In this document: piece by piece, positions 9,820 to 19,489 of the stretch | Position numbering within the stretch: the first letter of the stretch is position 1 | How the letters are laid out: the number at the start of each line of letters is the position of its first letter | Source of the DNA: Candidatus Gastranaerophilales bacterium | GTDB taxonomy: Bacteria; Cyanobacteriota; Vampirovibrionia; Gastranaerophilales; Gastranaerophilaceae | Assembly: GCA_947624685.1 (NCBI GenBank) | Contig: CANQLJ010000002.1 | Coordinates: 45,465-109,464, forward strand | Length of the DNA: 64,000 bases | Direction of reading: 5' to 3' | The notes under the pieces: model-generated | What the model saw: the letters and a program-made list of their open reading frames with translations, nothing else | Told to the model about the DNA's origin: nothing | Databases searched by the model: none | Program-made: the position numbers and the translations under genes

Positions 9820-11652
9820 CTATATATTTGTTGCCAATGATGGTGCAATGATTATGAATTTTCTGACAAGCTCTTTGTCCCATTGAACATTTGCGCCCAT
9901 TTTTAATATTTCGCAAGCTTTATTAACTGATAACCCTTTCCTGTAGGGTCTATCCGATATAAGCGCATGGTAAGCGTCCGCAATAGCGACGATTCTTGCC
10001 GATAGCGGTATTTCATCTCCCTTTAAGCCATAGGGATAGCCGGAGCCATCAATATGTTCATGGTGATATTTTACAATCGGGATAAGGTCATTAAGCGCTT
10101 TATTAGGTTTTAAAACCTTATCGGCCCCAATTAAAGGATGCTGTTTCATAATTTCCCATTCTTCGTCATTGAGCATTGTGGGTTTTCTTAAGACTTGTTC
10201 GGGGATGCCGATTTTTCCTATGTCATGTAAAAGCGCGCCCAATTTAATTCTTTCAACTTCGCTAGAAGGAAGATTTATCGCACGCGCTAACGCTTCAGAG
10301 TATCTTGAAACTGCGGCGGAGTGGCCTTTTGTGTAGGTGTCTTTAGCGTCAATTGTATTTACCAAAGAAGAAACAACATCAAGCAAATGTTCATTAGACA
10401 GTATTGTTTCGCTGTGGAATTGTTTTATTAATTCTTCTTCGATATTTAAAGCTATTGAAGAATGTTTTTTGCCTATTACTTGGGCAAAACATTTTAGCGC
10501 CTCATCGTCCCAGAAATTATAGTCGCTTGGTGAGATGATTTTAGATACGCCCGAATCATTCCTTTTGCTTTTTGCGATATAGAGAGCTTGTTCGGCCAGA
10601 ATTGTTAATTTTTCTTGTTTTGAAGCGCTGTTTGGATAAATTGAAATGCCGCAGGAGAATTGCAATTGCCCTAAAGTGTCAAACATCGTGCATGAAAGAG
10701 CGTAGAGCAGAAATTCGCACAGGTATTTTGCGCTGTCTTCATTGGTGTTTGGCATAATGACGCCTATCTTGTCTCCGGCGTAGCGGCCCAAGATGTCTGT
10801 GTTTCTTTTGTTTTTCTTTAATTTTTGTGCAACTTCTTTAATTACGCTGTCGCCTTTAGCATGGCCCAATTCATTATTTATCATGCTGATATTTGCTATA
10901 TCGATTATGCATAGTGCCAAAGAAGAATCCGGCGCGGTTTTTTGAATTTCGGAGTTTAATTCTTCCTGGAATTTTTTATAGTTGTATAAGCCTGTTAAAG
11001 CGTCTTTATCAGTGTTTTTATCGACAAGTTCGGATAGAATTTGGTTATTATAAAAAATTGCATAATAATTCGAAAATAGTTTATAAAGCTCCAAAAAATC
11101 GCTGTTGTCGTTGGGAAAAATCATCACCCCGAGGCAATTATCAGCGTTAATCAGAGGGATTATGGTGCTTGGGGTTGATTGTATGTATCCGATTTTTAAA
11201 AAGTCGCAATTGGTCGATATTATTGCTTGTTTTGTTTTATAAGATTTTATAATATAGTTTTGTTCTTCGTTTAAAAATATCTTTGAACTATATGAAGCGC
11301 CCGATTTTTGCGTCAGTTTGATGTTTATATAATTTGCATTTTTGTTTAAAATCCCCAAAGCCAAAAAATTCAGATTCAAGGTTTGATAAAAATTATTGAA
11401 AATCGATCTAAAAAAGCTCAGATAGTCTTTTTCTTTGATTGCCAAAGAATTGAATACAGAAAGTATTTGATTATAGTCAATTATGGATGATTTATTTATC
11501 GAATTTGCCCAGCCGCCATAGAGCCTGTTGGCGGAGGTTCTTGTATTTAGAGGCATTATTTTTGAGTTGTCAATCGGATTGGAAATTTTTTGATTGACAG
11601 GCTCATTTTGGGTATTGTTGTCTGTTAGATTTTGCTTAATATTGTTATCCAC
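9820..11652 (-). CDS. GGDEF-like plus HD-GYP domain protein (cyclic-di-GMP phosphodiesterase type)
   Basis: DALTGLYNYKKF...GRYAGDKIGVIMP (degenerate GGDEF), then LLHDIGKIGIPEQVLRKP...YHHEHIDGSGYPYGLKGDEIPLSARIVAIADAYHALISDRPYR. GTG start. Confidence 0.88.
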   Translation of the reverse strand: MDNNIKQNLTDNNTQNEPVNQKISNPIDNSKIMPLNTRTSANRLYGGWANSINKSSIIDYNQILSVFNSLAIKEKDYLSFFRSIFNNFYQTLNLNFLALGILNKNANYINIKLTQKSGASYSSKIFLNEEQNYIIKSYKTKQAIISTNCDFLKIGYIQSTPSTIIPLINADNCLGVMIFPNDNSDFLELYKLFSNYYAIFYNNQILSELVDKNTDKDALTGLYNYKKFQEELNSEIQKTAPDSSLALCIIDIANISMINNELGHAKGDSVIKEVAQKLKKNKRNTDILGRYAGDKIGVIMPNTNEDSAKYLCEFLLYALSCTMFDTLGQLQFSCGISIYPNSASKQEKLTILAEQALYIAKSKRNDSGVSKIISPSDYNFWDDEALKCFAQVIGKKHSSIALNIEEELIKQFHSETILSNEHLLDVVSSLVNTIDAKDTYTKGHSAAVSRYSEALARAINLPSSEVERIKLGALLHDIGKIGIPEQVLRKPTMLNDEEWEIMKQHPLIGADKVLKPNKALNDLIPIVKYHHEHIDGSGYPYGLKGDEIPLSARIVAIADAYHALISDRPYRKGLSVNKACEILKMGANVQWDKELVRKFIIIAPSLATNI

Positions 11653-11759
11653 AATAAAAATTCTTTCTTTTTATAGATTAATTAAATGGGGTGAAAATAA
11701 AAAGTGCTATATTTTTTTATAATCATAACATTTCTTTACAAATTTTAGAATAGGTGATT

Positions 11760-13889
11760 TTATTTTTTTGTTGTTTTTATAGTTTTCATAAATTCTTCCA
11801 TAGACACGGGCTTCAAAGCTTGTCTCATTGAATTTTCGTTCATTTTTGGCACTGCAGGTTTGTTTAAAATTGTGGTGTTGTCATTAGCTTTAGCGCTTGT
11901 ATTTATAGTTGTCGCGGTTTTATCCTTAGCAGCGGGGACCGTGAGATTATTTTGTGCGGATAAAACTTTTTTTGCGCAAGAAGCTTCATCTTTGGATGAT
12001 TTATCAACTTTTGTGTTTTGCGCTCTGTTAGCTTTAGACTTCTTATAAGCAAGCAATCCACCTAAAAGAACAATCAATGAAGCAAAAATTGTAATTTTTA
12101 AAGGTTTTGGCATTGTTTTAAAAATGCTTTTAATGCCATTATCTTCAACCATTCCTTCTTCTTTTAAGATATTATTAAAATGAAGGATTTTTTTATATAA
12201 TTTAGGATATTTTTTATCGAGCCCTTTTGCTCTAAAGGCAATTAATGAAGCATCCATCGGGTTAAAGCCCAAGCCTTTTTGTAAAGACTGATGATATTGC
12301 TTTTTATAGTCAGCGGGGACTTTATAAGCATAGTTTTTATGCGGTTCTTTAAAAAGGTTGTATTCTTGCCTGTCAAACCTTTCTTCGCGCCCAAAAACAT
12401 CCATATAAAACATATAGTTATTATGTGCGCTCATCGTATCGGCCCATTTTGCGCTTATAAATGTTTTTGGGTTTTCAAGTTCGCTTGGCGTCATTTTTGA
12501 AGTGTGGCTCAAAGCTGTTATATTATCTTTTTTGTGAGATACTTTTGAACCCGTGTCATCAGCAATATTATGGGCTATTTGAACTAAAGGCTGAGGGTCG
12601 TGATTAGCCGGGCCCAAGATAAATTCTTCTTTTGACCAGCCTCTATCTAAATATGCATCGTTATATCCCCATTTATCGTGGTCGTTATGATGCATCCAGG
12701 TGCTTGAATAGATTTTGACTCTGTTTTGAAGGGGTTTAATCAATTTTCCGTCCGATTCAAAAGCGCGAAAGCTTTGTGCGTCTGCTTCCACTTCCCACAA
12801 CAAATTATTTAAGTCAAAATCATCGCCCTTGACCTCTTTGACCCAAGATTCAATTTCTTCTAACAGCGACGAACCCAAGTCTTTTATGATTGTTTTTCCG
12901 TCTTTTGTGCTCATTTTGGGTTTAATATATTGCCAACCGACGTCAAATCGTATCATATCGTATCTTTTTGCGCAAAGTTGAACTTTTTGTTTTAAAATCT
13001 TATAGCTATCGGAATTTTTGTCCAAAATAGTGTCAAAATCTAATGCCGGTATGTCCCAAGAAGCTTCTCCCATTTTCAGATTTTTGTTAAAAGCATTGGG
13101 ATAAGCATTTATCTCGTCTCGTCTGAAGCGCAAAAGACAATCGCCGCAAAGCTTCAAGCCTTTTTTGTTTAGTTTTTCTTTTGCAATTTTTAAATGACTG
13201 TCGGCTAAAAATTGTTTAAATTTAAAAAACTCTTGATTTGTTTCATCATCCAATTTAATATCAAGCCAAAAAGCGTTTCTTTGGCAAAAATCATTGAATT
13301 GCTTTACTAAAGGATGGTTTTTGTCGAGCTTGAGAAATCTTTGATAAGCAATATTTAAAATTTCATTTTGTTTTCCCAAATTTGATGCAACATTTTTAAA
13401 ATTTGAAAGATAGTCTTTATATTCGCCACAGTTAGCTTTTGCGATTTGTTCAACTTCATCTTTCGTTAATAAATTTGCAAACTCATCGCTTGTAAGTAAC
13501 TCCGGATTAATCTGTTGATTTCCCAAAGCAAAAGAAGTCCCATTGTAAGCGCAATAAAAATCGCCATGGCTTTTAATCTGTCCTTGGGGTAAATCTTGAA
13601 CTACATTAAAATCAAGATAATCTCTCATATAATCAATATATTCTTGAGCATAATCGGATGAAAGATGCCCGATACCCGAGTTATAAGAAGGACTTTGAGG
13701 AAGGGTGGTTGATGGCATTATAAAAACACTTTTTCCGTTTTGTCCAAGAGCTTCTTTAGCGCTTTTTAAGGTTTTTTTATAGCTTTTTAACTCACGTTTT
13801 GTGAGATTTCTTTGAAATGAAATTTTTTGCGCTTCATTTATTTTCACGTTCACCCCAACACAACTTCTCCATTTTTTATAAAACACCAA
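11760..13889 (-). CDS. Divergent GH77 (4-alpha-glucanotransferase)-like protein with a C-terminal TM segment
   Basis: SPSYNSGIGHLSSDYAQEYIDYM resembles the MalQ N-terminus; IRFDVGWQYIKP (RxD nucleophile motif), LLWEVEADA (Glu), WMHHNDHDKWGY (HND). C-terminal ITIFASLIVLLGGLLAYKKSK is a predicted TM helix. Confidence 0.55.
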   Translation of the reverse strand: MVFYKKWRSCVGVNVKINEAQKISFQRNLTKRELKSYKKTLKSAKEALGQNGKSVFIMPSTTLPQSPSYNSGIGHLSSDYAQEYIDYMRDYLDFNVVQDLPQGQIKSHGDFYCAYNGTSFALGNQQINPELLTSDEFANLLTKDEVEQIAKANCGEYKDYLSNFKNVASNLGKQNEILNIAYQRFLKLDKNHPLVKQFNDFCQRNAFWLDIKLDDETNQEFFKFKQFLADSHLKIAKEKLNKKGLKLCGDCLLRFRRDEINAYPNAFNKNLKMGEASWDIPALDFDTILDKNSDSYKILKQKVQLCAKRYDMIRFDVGWQYIKPKMSTKDGKTIIKDLGSSLLEEIESWVKEVKGDDFDLNNLLWEVEADAQSFRAFESDGKLIKPLQNRVKIYSSTWMHHNDHDKWGYNDAYLDRGWSKEEFILGPANHDPQPLVQIAHNIADDTGSKVSHKKDNITALSHTSKMTPSELENPKTFISAKWADTMSAHNNYMFYMDVFGREERFDRQEYNLFKEPHKNYAYKVPADYKKQYHQSLQKGLGFNPMDASLIAFRAKGLDKKYPKLYKKILHFNNILKEEGMVEDNGIKSIFKTMPKPLKITIFASLIVLLGGLLAYKKSKANRAQNTKVDKSSKDEASCAKKVLSAQNNLTVPAAKDKTATTINTSAKANDNTTILNKPAVPKMNENSMRQALKPVSMEEFMKTIKTTKK

Positions 13890-13929
13890 AATATTTTTAT
13901 TTGCGCTTAAAAACGAATTTTTTATAAAA

Positions 13930-14211
13930 TTATTTTACTATTTTTATTATTTTATTGGACGATTTTTCGCCGGAAAAAATTGAAATTTTGGATTTTGAAA
14001 TATCAAAAGTTTTGCTTAAAAATTCTATTATTGCTTTGTTTGCTTTTCCTTCGAGCGCTCTTTTTGTTGTTTTAACTTTGATAAAATCGTCTTTAAAATC
14101 AATCAAATCAACTTTAGAATTTGCAATGACTTTTATTTGAAATCTAAATTCTTCGTTTTTTTCTAATTCTAAAATAAGACTTTGTTTTAATTCTTCCAAA
14201 TTTTTGTACAT
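13930..14211 (-). CDS. DUF167 (YggU) family protein
   Basis: IKVKTTKRALEGKANKAIIEFLSKTFDISKSKISIFSGEKSSNKIIKI matches the DUF167 pattern. Confidence 0.8.
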   Translation of the reverse strand: MYKNLEELKQSLILELEKNEEFRFQIKVIANSKVDLIDFKDDFIKVKTTKRALEGKANKAIIEFLSKTFDISKSKISIFSGEKSSNKIIKIVK

Positions 14212-14300
14212 AATTCATTCTATTATATTTAAAATACAACATTTAATATATCCCAAAAATGAGATAAGTTGTATAATGTTGTAAATATAATTGGTGAATT

Positions 14301-16526
14301 ATGACTTATCAAAAAACTTTTGATGAAATAAAAGCGGAGCTAATCAAACAAAAAAGGGCTCCCGAGGATATAGAACAAATTGAAAGTGCCTATCTTTGGG
14401 CAAAAGAGCTCCATGAAGGACAATATCGAATCTCGCAAGAGCCTTATATTGTCCATCCTTGTGAAGTTGCAAAAATATTAGTCGATTTAAAACTGGACAA
14501 AAATACAATTATTGCGGCTTTTTTGCATGATGTCTTAGAAGACACACAGGCAACGGCTCAGCAGATGCTTGAAAAATTTGATATTGATGTATTAAATCTG
14601 GTTCAAGGTGTTACAAAATTAAATAAATACCAATTTAAATCAAAAGAAGAAAGACAGGCTGAAAATTTTCGAAGAATGCTCATCGCGATGGCGCAAGACA
14701 TTCGAATCGTCGTTTTAAAATTAGCCGACAGATTGCACAATATGAGAACGCTATCTTATATGGTTGCTTCAAAACAGAAAAAAATCGCCAAAGAAACGCT
14801 CGATATTTTCGCCCCTTTGGCTAATCGCTTGGGGATGGGGAAAATTAAAGCGGAGCTTGAAGATTTATCCTTGAGGTATTTAAACCCCGAAAAATATTAT
14901 GAGATAGCAAAACTTGTTGCCGAAACAAAAGCCATGCGCGATTCGACGGTAAACGCCTTAATTGAAGTCATAAGCAAAGAGCTTGAAAAAAATAAAATTA
15001 AAGCAACAATCAAAGGCCGAGCAAAACATTATTATTCAATTTACAACAAAATGCAAAGACTAAATGTCTCATTTGACCAATTATATGATATTGTGGCGGT
15101 TAGAGTAATCGTTAATGACGAAAAACAGTGTTATCAGGTTTTAGGGATAATTCACCAACTCTTTAAACCAATCCCCGGGCGCTTTAAAGACTATATCGCA
15201 ATGCCAAAAGGCAATATGTATCGCTCTTTACATACTTCCGTCATCGGAGCCAAAAATAAACCCGTCGAAATCCAAATCCGCACCCACAAAATGCACGAAA
15301 TTGCCGAATACGGGGTTGCTGCCCACTGGAGATATAAAGAATCGGGTTCAATTAAAGCAACAAACAAGCAAGACATGCAATTTTCCTGGATGAGAAAAGT
15401 TATGGAGCTTGATAAGGAATCAAGTGACACAAAAGAATTCGTCGAAAGCGTAAAATTAGATTTATTTAACGATCAGGTTTTTGTTTTCACTCCAAACGGA
15501 GATGTCTTTGACCTGCCAATTAATTCAACCCCGGTTGATTTTGCCTATAGAATCCACACCGAAGTCGGGCATAAAACCGTGGGCGCGCTTATTAACGGAA
15601 GAATCGCCCAATTGGATACAAAACTTAAAAACGGCGATATTGTTGAAATATTGACTTCAAAACAATACATGCCCAAAGTCGATTGGCTCAATTTTGTCGT
15701 AACCAAAAACGCAAGCTCTAAAATCCGCCAATGGTTCAAGAAGTTTAATCGGGAAGATAACATCCAAATCGGAAAAGCAAACCTTGAAGAAGAACTCACA
15801 AAAGCAAGTTTAGATGATTATATGCGCCTTGGAATAATCGATAAAACCGCAAAAGAAATGAATTATAAAAGTACGGATGACCTTTTTGCAGCAATAGGTT
15901 ACGGCGAAACCACTATCCACAAAGTCTTAAACACTCTAAAAAAATATGACACTCCAAAAACAGACGAACAGCTTGCAAACGAAAAAACACAAACTCAAAG
16001 AAAGAGCAAAAACAAGAAAAATGATATAATAGGTTTAGAGGGGCTTTTGTGGTCATTGGCTAAATGTTGTTCGCCAATCCCGGGGGAACCCATCGTGGGC
16101 GTTGTTACGCGCTCAAAAGGCGTCAGTGTCCATAGATTAGATTGTAAATGCTTATATAACATAGAACCCGAGCGCATGATGGATATTAAATGGGCAGATG
16201 ACACAACAAAATCGACATATTTGGCTCATATTCGAATCGAATGTCAAGACAGAATCGGAATTTTAAGAGATGTTTTGATGAAAACCGGAGATATGGGAAT
16301 TAATCTAATATATTCTAATACATATCTAAAAGGAAGAAAATTTGGTATAATTGATTTAGGAATCGAACTTGATAATATCGAAACACTAAAAAAAGTCATC
16401 CAAAACATTCAATCAATAAGCGATGTCTGCTCTGTTCGAAGATTACAGCAAAAAGAAAACCTGAATCAACCAAAGCCATCCAAAAAGAAAAAATATAAAA
16501 CAACTAATCAAATAGGAAAACAATAA
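14301..16526 (+). CDS. rel: Bifunctional (p)ppGpp synthetase/hydrolase RelA/SpoT
   Basis: HD hydrolase (AAFLHDVLEDT), synthetase (RFKDYIAMPKGNMYRSLHTSV), TGS (VFTPNGDVFDLPINSTPVDFAYRIHTEVGH) and C-terminal ACT domain. Confidence 0.95.
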   Translation: MTYQKTFDEIKAELIKQKRAPEDIEQIESAYLWAKELHEGQYRISQEPYIVHPCEVAKILVDLKLDKNTIIAAFLHDVLEDTQATAQQMLEKFDIDVLNLVQGVTKLNKYQFKSKEERQAENFRRMLIAMAQDIRIVVLKLADRLHNMRTLSYMVASKQKKIAKETLDIFAPLANRLGMGKIKAELEDLSLRYLNPEKYYEIAKLVAETKAMRDSTVNALIEVISKELEKNKIKATIKGRAKHYYSIYNKMQRLNVSFDQLYDIVAVRVIVNDEKQCYQVLGIIHQLFKPIPGRFKDYIAMPKGNMYRSLHTSVIGAKNKPVEIQIRTHKMHEIAEYGVAAHWRYKESGSIKATNKQDMQFSWMRKVMELDKESSDTKEFVESVKLDLFNDQVFVFTPNGDVFDLPINSTPVDFAYRIHTEVGHKTVGALINGRIAQLDTKLKNGDIVEILTSKQYMPKVDWLNFVVTKNASSKIRQWFKKFNREDNIQIGKANLEEELTKASLDDYMRLGIIDKTAKEMNYKSTDDLFAAIGYGETTIHKVLNTLKKYDTPKTDEQLANEKTQTQRKSKNKKNDIIGLEGLLWSLAKCCSPIPGEPIVGVVTRSKGVSVHRLDCKCLYNIEPERMMDIKWADDTTKSTYLAHIRIECQDRIGILRDVLMKTGDMGINLIYSNTYLKGRKFGIIDLGIELDNIETLKKVIQNIQSISDVCSVRRLQQKENLNQPKPSKKKKYKTTNQIGKQ

Positions 16527-16534
16527 CAAATAAT

Positions 16535-17458
16535 ATGGAAGTCTTTAGAGAAATTGAACCGAATAAGAATTTAGCTCTGGCGCTTGGTTATTTTGACGGC
16601 ATCCATATCGGGCACAAAAAAATTATAACCGAGCTTATTAAACAAGCTCGCGAAAAAAAAGTTAAATCTGCAATAATCACATTTGATACTAATCCTGCAA
16701 ATTATTTTTCCGATAAAACAATCCCCAATATCCAAACGTTTAAAGACAGAGAAATTTTATTGTCTTCTTTGGGTGTGGATTATCTTTATGAATTGGATTT
16801 TGAAAAATATAAAGATATGGACGCGCAAAAGTATCTGAAAGATGTTTTGGTTAAAAACTTTGAACCAAAAGTAATTGTGGTAGGGTATAATCACACTTTC
16901 GGAAAAGAAAAAAAAGGCACACCTTCTCTTCTAAAAGACTTTGCCTCTAACTACGGCTATGATTGCGTTGTTGTGCCAAAAGTAAAATATAAAGATAGAG
17001 ACGACGTAAGTTCGACCATTATTCGAAAAAGAATCGAACTCGGGCATCTAAATGCGGTTAAGGCATTCTTGGGACGCCAATTTTCCGTTCGGAATTCGGT
17101 TGTGAGAGGTAATAAAATCGCAAGGACGCTCGGTTATCCCACAGCCAACATCATCTGGCCAAACAGCATGATTAAACTACCCTACGGGGTTTATTTCGGT
17201 TTTGTTCAAGCCGGCTCTAAAATGCGCCCCGCGCTAATTTCCTGGGGCACAAAGCCAACGCTTACCAACGGGCAAAATGAGGTTTTAGAAGCTCATTTGT
17301 ATAATTTTGATGAAAATTTATACGGAAGAATAATTAAAATCATTTTCACAAAAAAATTAAGAGATATGGAAAACTTTGGCCACATAAGGCTTTTAACCAC
17401 CCAAATTCAAAAAGACTATAAAGCTTTTGAAAAATGGGCAAAATTAATGATTAGATAG
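16535..17458 (+). CDS. ribF: Bifunctional riboflavin kinase / FAD synthetase
   Basis: ALALGYFDGIHIGHKKII, VVVGYNHTFG, SSTIIRKRIELG, RTLGYPTANI, PYGVYFGF motifs. Confidence 0.93.
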   Translation: MEVFREIEPNKNLALALGYFDGIHIGHKKIITELIKQAREKKVKSAIITFDTNPANYFSDKTIPNIQTFKDREILLSSLGVDYLYELDFEKYKDMDAQKYLKDVLVKNFEPKVIVVGYNHTFGKEKKGTPSLLKDFASNYGYDCVVVPKVKYKDRDDVSSTIIRKRIELGHLNAVKAFLGRQFSVRNSVVRGNKIARTLGYPTANIIWPNSMIKLPYGVYFGFVQAGSKMRPALISWGTKPTLTNGQNEVLEAHLYNFDENLYGRIIKIIFTKKLRDMENFGHIRLLTTQIQKDYKAFEKWAKLMIR

Positions 17459-17467
17459 TTTGTTGTT

Positions 17468-18694
17468 TTATTCATATCTTAAAGCATCAATCGGGTTTAA
17501 TAATGATGCTTTATAGGCAGGATAATACCCAAACCCAATCCCCACAAGCCCGGAAAAACAAAACGAAAGAATTATGGGAAAAATAGTTATAACAATTGCC
17601 GTTTTAAATATCGCTCCGATTAAAAGCGCAATAATAATCCCTGCAATAACGCCAATCAGCCCCCCGATTAAAGATAAGACAAGCGCTTCAATTAAAAATT
17701 GAAGTCTTATGTCGGTTGCCCTTGCTCCTATTGCCATACGGATTCCTATTTCTTTTGTGCGCTCGGTAACTGAGACCAGCATTATGTTCATTATCCCGAT
17801 GCCTCCTACAACAAGCGAGACGGAAGCGATTGAAGCCAATAATATCGCAAAAGTTTGAACGGTTGATTTCATTTTTTCTTGAAATTCTGCGCTGTTTCGG
17901 ACTTGAAAATCATCAACTTGCATTTTACCAAGGTTATGTGTGCGTCTTAGGATTTCTGCGATGTCGCTTTCGGCGATAGTTGAATCCTCAAGGCTCTTTG
18001 CTTTAACTATAATTTGATTAACCATCCCCGGAAAATCCGTCCCAAAGACTTTTCTTTGAGCTGTTGTAATGGGAATAAAAATTAAATCATCCTGATCCAT
18101 TGGGCCCATTTGGCCTTTTGCTTTGATGGTTCCAATTACTTTAAAAGGTACATTTCCGATTCGAAGAGTTTTTCCTATCGGATCAACATCTCCAAAGAGC
18201 TCTTTTTCGATTGTTTTTCCAATTATGGCAACTTTTGTCGCATTAAGTTCATCGTCTCTTGTAAAGCGCTTTCCTAAATCAATTTCATAGTTTTTAACGT
18301 ATAAATAGGGGTTGGTAATCCCATAAATAGTGGTTTGCCAGTTTTGATTTCCGTACATGACTTGTTTAGAGGAGCTCATCAAAGGCGCAACGGCATCAAC
18401 TCCTCGAGCTTGTTTTTTGATTGCCTGAGCATCTTTGAGGCTTAGAGTCGGTTTTGTTCCGATGCCCAATGAAACGCCGCCTGTTTTAGCTGTTGCCGAG
18501 CGGATGGTAAGAAGGTTTGAACCCATCGATTCCATATTTTCCTGGACTTGTTTATTAGCGCCCGAACCGATAGCGAGCATTATAATTACCGCTCCGACAC
18601 CTATTATTATCCCTAAGGAAGTGAGGGCGGATCGCATTTTATTAACTTTAAGCGAATTGAGTGCAATCTTCATTGTCGATTTAAAATCTATCAT
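17468..18694 (-). CDS. MacB-like ABC transporter permease
   Basis: N-terminal MRSALTSLGIIIGVGAVIIMLAIGSGA and FtsX-type C-terminus (TERTKEIGIRMAIGARATDIRLQFLIEALVLSLIGG). Confidence 0.88.
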   Translation of the reverse strand: MIDFKSTMKIALNSLKVNKMRSALTSLGIIIGVGAVIIMLAIGSGANKQVQENMESMGSNLLTIRSATAKTGGVSLGIGTKPTLSLKDAQAIKKQARGVDAVAPLMSSSKQVMYGNQNWQTTIYGITNPYLYVKNYEIDLGKRFTRDDELNATKVAIIGKTIEKELFGDVDPIGKTLRIGNVPFKVIGTIKAKGQMGPMDQDDLIFIPITTAQRKVFGTDFPGMVNQIIVKAKSLEDSTIAESDIAEILRRTHNLGKMQVDDFQVRNSAEFQEKMKSTVQTFAILLASIASVSLVVGGIGIMNIMLVSVTERTKEIGIRMAIGARATDIRLQFLIEALVLSLIGGLIGVIAGIIIALLIGAIFKTAIVITIFPIILSFCFSGLVGIGFGYYPAYKASLLNPIDALRYE

Positions 18695-18841
18695 ATATAA
18701 TATTAAACCTTTATTTTAAGGACTGTTTCAATTTTATTATATTATATTTTGATTTTTTTGGATAGATTAAAAATCTTTATAAAAACGTTTTTGATTCCCC
18801 TTTAATTATTTTTAAGGTGCTTATTTAAAAATATTAGTCAT

Positions 18842-19459
18842 TTAGTCGTATATAATTCGAACGCCCGTTCCCATTCCGACACCGTTATTTCTTCTTATCA
18901 ATTGGCCGTTACTTCTGTAGTATGTGTCTGTTTGAGTCGGAGCACTAAAAAGATTGGTGTAGTTTGTGGGTCTTGCTTGGTTTTGTTTTTTGTCGTCACA
19001 ATCAAAACCCACGTCGCAATAAATCTGTTTATCGACAGGAACGCTGTAGCCTGTTAATTTTCCTTTGTCCTTGACATCATAAATGTCGTCATTTTTGGCT
19101 TTAGCTTTGTATGCGAGATTTTTGTTTGCAACATTAAATGTAAGAAAATTGTTATATAAATCATAGCGCAATCTGTTTATGAATCTTTGTTTTTTATAGC
19201 GCCAATAGTTTTTTAGACTGCTGTTATTTTTATTATAAATGTTGTTATAAGAATTATAGTAAGAATTGTAATAGGAATTCGAATAAGGATTATAATAGCG
19301 ACTGTAAGCGTTATTATAGTAATAATTGTTTGGCGAAAAGTAATTTGGGAAGTTTAACCCAAAAGCACTAAAATTAGATAGTAAAATTGATAACCCTAAA
19401 ATATAAATAACGTTTTTCATAGTTAAAATATATTTTAGATTTTCGGCTGTTGCATTCAC
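18842..19459 (-). CDS. Secreted Asn/Tyr-rich low-complexity protein
   Basis: Signal-like MKNVIYILGLSILLSNFSAFG (likely true start ATG at 19420), then NYYYNNAYSRYYNPYSNSYYNSYYNSYNNIYNKN. Confidence 0.55.
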   Translation of the reverse strand: MNATAENLKYILTMKNVIYILGLSILLSNFSAFGLNFPNYFSPNNYYYNNAYSRYYNPYSNSYYNSYYNSYNNIYNKNNSSLKNYWRYKKQRFINRLRYDLYNNFLTFNVANKNLAYKAKAKNDDIYDVKDKGKLTGYSVPVDKQIYCDVGFDCDDKKQNQARPTNYTNLFSAPTQTDTYYRSNGQLIRRNNGVGMGTGVRIIYD

Positions 19460-19489
19460 TTATCGGCTAATAGAAGATAGTAGGAAAAT

